From NCBI GenBank assembly GCA_007132905.1, contig SLNR01000005.1, forward strand, positions 1-35,317: DNA of 35,317 bases. Reading direction: 5' to 3'. The DNA comes from Candidatus Sumerlaeota bacterium (GTDB taxonomy: Bacteria; Bacillota; SLNR01). Positions 32,318 to 35,317 of this stretch are shown here, one piece after another; the first letter of the stretch is position 1; each line of letters opens with the position of its first letter. Both the position numbers and the translations under genes were made by a program. The notes under the pieces are model-generated. The model saw nothing but the letters and a program-made list of their open reading frames with translations. It was not told the DNA's origin and searched no databases.

Positions 32318-33223
32318 TTGAAAAAAGTTGTCAGTGTCAGCCTAGGATCATCAAAAAGAAACAGCTCGGCTGAGATCGAAATTCTGAATCAAAAAATTCA
32401 CATTGAAAGAATAGGAACTGATGGCGATATTAAAAAGGCGATAGAGTTAATTAAAAAAATGGATGGAGAAGTAGACGCTTTTGGCATGGGAGGGATCGAT
32501 TTATATGTTTGGGCAGGAAAGCGACGTTATATTCTCAAAGACGCCGTTCCTATAGCTAAAGCCGCCGTAAAAACCCCCATCGTAGACGGAAGCGGATTAA
32601 AAAACACCCTTGAAAGAAGAGTCATAAGATACCTTCAAGATAGTTCAAAGATGGATTTGAAAGGAAAAAGAGTTCTGATGGTTTGCGGCGTGGATCGTTT
32701 CGGCATGGCCGAAGCATTAAACGAAGCAGGGTGTCATCTTGTTTTTGGGGACCTTATCTTTGTCATAGGACTTCCGGTTTTGCTTAGGTCTTTGAGATCT
32801 CTTCACATGGTGGCTTCGATTCTAGGCCCTATGTTAAGCAGACTGCCCTTTCATATGCTCTACCCTACCGGAAAAAAGCAAGAAGATGTTCATCCTAAAT
32901 ATGAAAAATACTATCAAAATGCAGAAATTATTGCGGGAGATTTCCATTTTATCAGGCGGTATATGCCAAAGAATCTTGAAGGGAAAACGATTATCACCAA
33001 TACGGTAACCAAAGAAGATGCCGCTGAATTAAAGCAGAGGGGAATAGTGAGGTTAATTACAACAACACCGGAAATAGACGGAAGGTCTTTTGGGACAAAT
33101 GTCATGGAAGGAGTGTTGGTCGCTTTAGCAGAAAAACCAGACCATGATTTGAGCGCAGAGGATTATGATCGTCTTTTAGATAAGATTGAGTTTGTTCCTA
33201 GAATCACAGAAATGGCAGATTAA
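32318..33223 (+). CDS. 'Quinate 5-dehydrogenase'-type conserved protein
   Basis: A 301-residue protein of the group named quinate 5-dehydrogenase in public annotation of clostridia and related bacteria; I know of no biochemical proof for that name. The middle part (KGKRVLMVCGVDRFGMAEALNEAG, ~113-136) looks like a Rossmann nucleotide-binding region, but without a clean GxGxxG. A hydrophobic segment rich in Leu follows at ~143-175 and may touch the membrane. TTG 32318 has AGGAGG 7 bases upstream; the GTG at 32312 is too close. It is 23 bases before the reductase gene, so they are cotranscribed and probably functional partners. Confidence 0.65.
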   Translation: MKKVVSVSLGSSKRNSSAEIEILNQKIHIERIGTDGDIKKAIELIKKMDGEVDAFGMGGIDLYVWAGKRRYILKDAVPIAKAAVKTPIVDGSGLKNTLERRVIRYLQDSSKMDLKGKRVLMVCGVDRFGMAEALNEAGCHLVFGDLIFVIGLPVLLRSLRSLHMVASILGPMLSRLPFHMLYPTGKKQEDVHPKYEKYYQNAEIIAGDFHFIRRYMPKNLEGKTIITNTVTKEDAAELKQRGIVRLITTTPEIDGRSFGTNVMEGVLVALAEKPDHDLSAEDYDRLLDKIEFVPRITEMAD

Positions 33224-33246
33224 AACAATGGCGAAAGGAGATTTTT

Positions 33247-34326
33247 ATGGAAAAGTTTGCGTTTGTACTTCATCCGATTAGTGTTCGAGATATCGCCAGG
33301 AAATTTGGATTTGCAAAATATTTGCCCGACGGTGTTTTGGAAAGCATGTTTAAGATGGTTCCCCCTTTAAAAGTTTCTCATATTACGGGAGTTGAATCTC
33401 CTCACAGTCAAGCAGAAGGATGGTTTGTTGCTGTTCCTCTTACCCCGAAACAGATGACGAACCTGCCCCTGGATTTTGTGCTGGATAGAATCATAAAGGC
33501 AGGAAAAATTGCCGAGCAACAAGGAGCCAAAATACTGGGACTAGGCGCTTTTACTTCTGTTGTTGGAGATGCGGGAATTACAGTCGCAAAAAATTTAGAC
33601 ATTCCCGTGACAACCGGCAACAGTTATACCGTAGCAACAGCGCTTCAAGGCACGGAAAAAGCAGCTGAGCTGATGGATATTGATTTAAGAGAGGCAGAGG
33701 TGGTCGTACTTGGAGCGACAGGGTCTATTGGAAGTGTTTGTTCGGAAATATTGGCCCGCGATAAGAGAAAACTGACTTTGGTTGCAAGAGACAGAACAAA
33801 ACTCGATAACTTGTTGCATAAACTAAGTAATGAATACGACTCAAGGGCGAGCGCTTCAACAGATGTAAAAGAAGCAGTCCAGAATGCAGATGTAATCATT
33901 GCCGTCAGCAGTGCCGTAGAGGCCCTCATCGATGCCGAAGATCTAAAACCCGGTGCCATTGTTTGCGATGTAGCAAGGCCGAGAAGTGTATCAAAAGCGG
34001 TGGCTGAAGCCCGCGACGACGTTTTGGTGATTGAAGGGGGAGTGGTAGAACCGCCCGGAGATGTTGAGTTTAATTTTAATTTTGGATTTCCTCCAAAAAA
34101 CGCATACGCCTGTATGTCTGAGACGATGATTTTAGCTTTAGAGAAAAAATACGAAAGCTTTACTTTGGGAAGAGAACTTTCTTTGGAGAAAGTCGAAGAG
34201 ATTTCGGTTCTTGCTGAAAAGCATGGGTTTAAGCTGGCTGGATTTAGGAGCTTTGAAAGAGCTTTGATGCCTGAGCATATTGAGGCAATAAGAAAGAATG
34301 CTCAAGGGAAGAAACAAACAGGATAA
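33247..34326 (+). CDS. Acyl-ACP reductase-like (COG5322) oxidoreductase
   Basis: A 359-residue protein usually annotated as shikimate or amino-acid dehydrogenase. By eye it follows cyanobacterial long-chain acyl-ACP reductase along its length: FVLHPISVRDIARKFGF at the start, GLGAFTSVVG (~98-107), TTGNSYTVA (~122-130), the NAD(P)H loop LGATGSIGS at ~155-163, and NAYACMSETMILALE, whose Cys289 matches the catalytic Cys294 region I recall for that enzyme. It may thus reduce an acyl thioester to an aldehyde. The usual oxygenase partner is absent. ATG 33247 follows GAAAGGAG. It ends the three-gene unit. Confidence 0.72.
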   Translation: MEKFAFVLHPISVRDIARKFGFAKYLPDGVLESMFKMVPPLKVSHITGVESPHSQAEGWFVAVPLTPKQMTNLPLDFVLDRIIKAGKIAEQQGAKILGLGAFTSVVGDAGITVAKNLDIPVTTGNSYTVATALQGTEKAAELMDIDLREAEVVVLGATGSIGSVCSEILARDKRKLTLVARDRTKLDNLLHKLSNEYDSRASASTDVKEAVQNADVIIAVSSAVEALIDAEDLKPGAIVCDVARPRSVSKAVAEARDDVLVIEGGVVEPPGDVEFNFNFGFPPKNAYACMSETMILALEKKYESFTLGRELSLEKVEEISVLAEKHGFKLAGFRSFERALMPEHIEAIRKNAQGKKQTG

Positions 34327-34526
34327 TGCAAACACAGCGGTAATTACGACAAGCTTGCACGTGTTTTTCTGCATCCTGCTAAAGGTAAGCCAGATAGAAA
34401 CATAGTTATCAAAGCTTTTTACAAACAGCGCGGCAGTGATGAACAACTGAACTTAAAGGTACAAAGAGCATGGCCGATGAGGCCATTATGATCATTAAAA
34501 AAGATCTAGCGCATAGGTTTTATTAA
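34327..34526 (+). pseudogene. Possible decayed gene fragment, unknown identity
   Basis: After the TAA at 34324-34326 the same frame stays open for 54 codons with protein-like composition (YDKLARVFLHPAKGKPD at about 34345-34395) to a stop at 34489-34491. Another frame then continues smoothly from ATG 34470 (MADEAIMIIKKDLAHRFY) to 34526. A single lost base near 34470 would join the two parts. There is no start codon or ribosome site. I could not assign a family. Confidence 0.35.
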
Positions 34527-34577
34527 AAATCTTAAAATGGGAAAAAGAGGAAGGCAAATTTCAATAGAGTATCGCCC

Positions 34578-34620
34578 AAAGGAGGCAGCTGATTAAATGG
34601 CTGTCTCCTTTTGCGGTTTT
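34578..34620 (+). terminator. Terminator hairpin
   Basis: AAAGGAGGCAGC (34578-34589) pairs with GCTGTCTCCTTT (34600-34611) through 12 bp with one G-U; T-rich sequence including TTTTT follows. It probably ends transcription of the regulator/reductase unit or of the lost gene before it. Confidence 0.65.
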
Positions 34621-34703
34621 TCTTCTTGAAGACATAAATAAGCAAAGAAGTAGATGATAATTGCGGCGAGAAGGAGGATATTTGTTGTTTTGCAAGTATC
34701 TAT
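34593..34703 (-). pseudogene. Possible tail of a membrane protein
   Basis: On the minus strand a 36-codon open stretch without a start codon encodes one clear membrane helix followed by a charged tail (LLLAAIIIYFFAYL, then QEEKPQKE). This looks like the last helix of a permease whose upstream part is gone. It overlaps the terminator hairpin. Very short, so weak evidence. Confidence 0.25.
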
Positions 34704-34807
34704 TTAGAATGGAAGCGACATCCTAATTTATGGTAAGAAGCGCAAAATGGCACCACTTTCTCGCGAATGGGTAAGTTGTAAAATTAAATGCCGTAGGGCA
34801 AAAAATA

Positions 34808-34835
34808 TAGACTCATGGTAAATCCGATGTATAAT
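34808..34835 (+). promoter_or_regulatory. Candidate promoter of the IS30 transposase
   Basis: TAGACT (34808-34813) and TATAAT (34830-34835) with a 16-base spacer lie 38 bases before the transposase ATG. The -10 is perfect. Confidence 0.5.
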
Positions 34836-34872
34836 GTTAAGTGACAAAACAAAACATTACAAAGGAGATACC

Positions 34873-35317
34873 ATGAGCCAATTTAATCATACCTTAGAAT
34901 TGAGAAAAAATAAACACCTTACTGTGAGAGAGAGGTATAAAATTGAAGTTTTACTAAAGGAAGGCTATCGGGCCTACGAAATAGCAAATAGACTAAATAG
35001 AAACAAACGAACCATCGAAAGGGAAATAATAAAAGGCACGGTAAGACTACAAAACACCGATTTAACCTATAGGAAAGAGTATTGTGCTGATGTTGGTCAG
35101 CGGGTGTATGATAAAAATGGGCAAAACAAAGGTCCTGGGCTCAAAATAGGCAATGACCATAAGCTAGTAGAGCACATTGAAGGAAAAATCATTAAAGACA
35201 AATACTCACCGGATGCTGTCATTGGTGAAATTAAAGCAAAGGGAATGAAGTTTAAAACAACCATATGCACAAAGACTTTATACAACTACATAGACCAGGG
35301 ACTCTTTTTAAACGTCA
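34873..35317 (+). mobile_element. IS30-family transposase, 5' part (cut by window edge)
   Basis: An ATG at 34873 with AAAGGAG upstream opens a frame that runs to the right edge without a stop (148 codons). The N-terminal helix-turn-helix (LTVRERYKIEVLLKEGYRAY, then IANRLNRNKRTIEREI) and the following YSPDAVIGEIK and TLYNYIDQG segments are typical of IS30-type transposases. The DDE catalytic core is beyond the window. The left end of the element should be some 60-130 bp upstream of the ATG, but I could not fix the terminal repeat because the right end is missing. It is the only clear mobile element here. Confidence 0.85.

Larger units (their letters stand above)
34527..34872. other. Gene-poor stretch before the IS30 element
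   Basis: Apart from the terminator, the membrane-tail fragment and the transposase promoter, this 346-bp stretch holds nothing I can assign. Multiple stops occur in all frames. It probably contains the left end of the insertion element and debris of interrupted genes. Confidence 0.5.

Noticed and set aside
1-35317. tRNA, rRNA or CRISPR array
   Set aside because: No cloverleaf-like segments with CCA-type ends, no rRNA-like tracts and no regularly spaced repeats were seen by eye; a covariance-model scan would be decisive.

Overview
The window reads as a chromosomal segment of a low-to-moderate-GC Firmicute, most likely an anaerobic, amino-acid-using member of the Clostridia. Pointers are the purine-rich Shine-Dalgarno sites, frequent TTG/GTG starts, a tilS-hpt-ftsH run, a folE-folP-folB-folK block followed by nadC-birA-coaX, a Thermotoga/Clostridia-style single-cluster ferredoxin, and ADP-forming acyl-CoA synthetase chemistry. 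I cannot name the species. No tRNA, rRNA or CRISPR array was seen.

Left part (1-7,000): a LiaF-like membrane protein cut by the left edge (minus), a stand-alone DnaG/DnaB-type primase-helicase fusion, a convergent patatin-like lipase, a MarR regulator followed by an MFS exporter whose promoter carries two palindromes, exonuclease III, and a minus-strand XRE regulator with a degenerate S24 domain.

Middle (7,200-19,400): housekeeping genes on the plus strand. tilS-hpt-ftsH end at a terminator that overlaps the ftsH stop. A FlK-like thioesterase precedes folE-folP-folB-folK, which supply most of the pterin/folate pathway. A good promoter inside the end of folK starts nadC-birA, then a self-cleaving P1 (DmpA/NylC-type) peptidase, coaX and an N-carbamoyl-amino-acid hydrolase, ending at a terminator.

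Accessory metabolic part (19,400-31,600): hydantoinase, hydantoin racemase, an ACT protein and an MBL-fold hydrolase form one unit. With the carbamoylase just upstream they make a complete route from hydantoin to amino acid. After a bidirectional terminator and a small TM1266-like gene (minus) comes a second unit: a QueG-like Fe-S protein, a thiol-dioxygenase-like cupin, a 956-residue fusion of a glycinamide-ribonucleotide-type formyltransferase with an ADP-forming acyl-CoA synthetase, and an amidohydrolase. I do not recognise this combination as a described pathway, and it is the best candidate for something new. A cysteine-synthase-like gene, a ferredoxin and dusB follow, divided by terminators.

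Right part (31,700-35,317): a three-gene unit of an HTH regulator with tandem palindromes at its promoter, a 'quinate 5-dehydrogenase'-type protein, and a protein resembling cyanobacterial acyl-ACP reductase with its NADPH loop and catalytic-type Cys. After it lies about 550 bp of decayed sequence and then the 5' part of an IS30-family transposase cut by the right edge.
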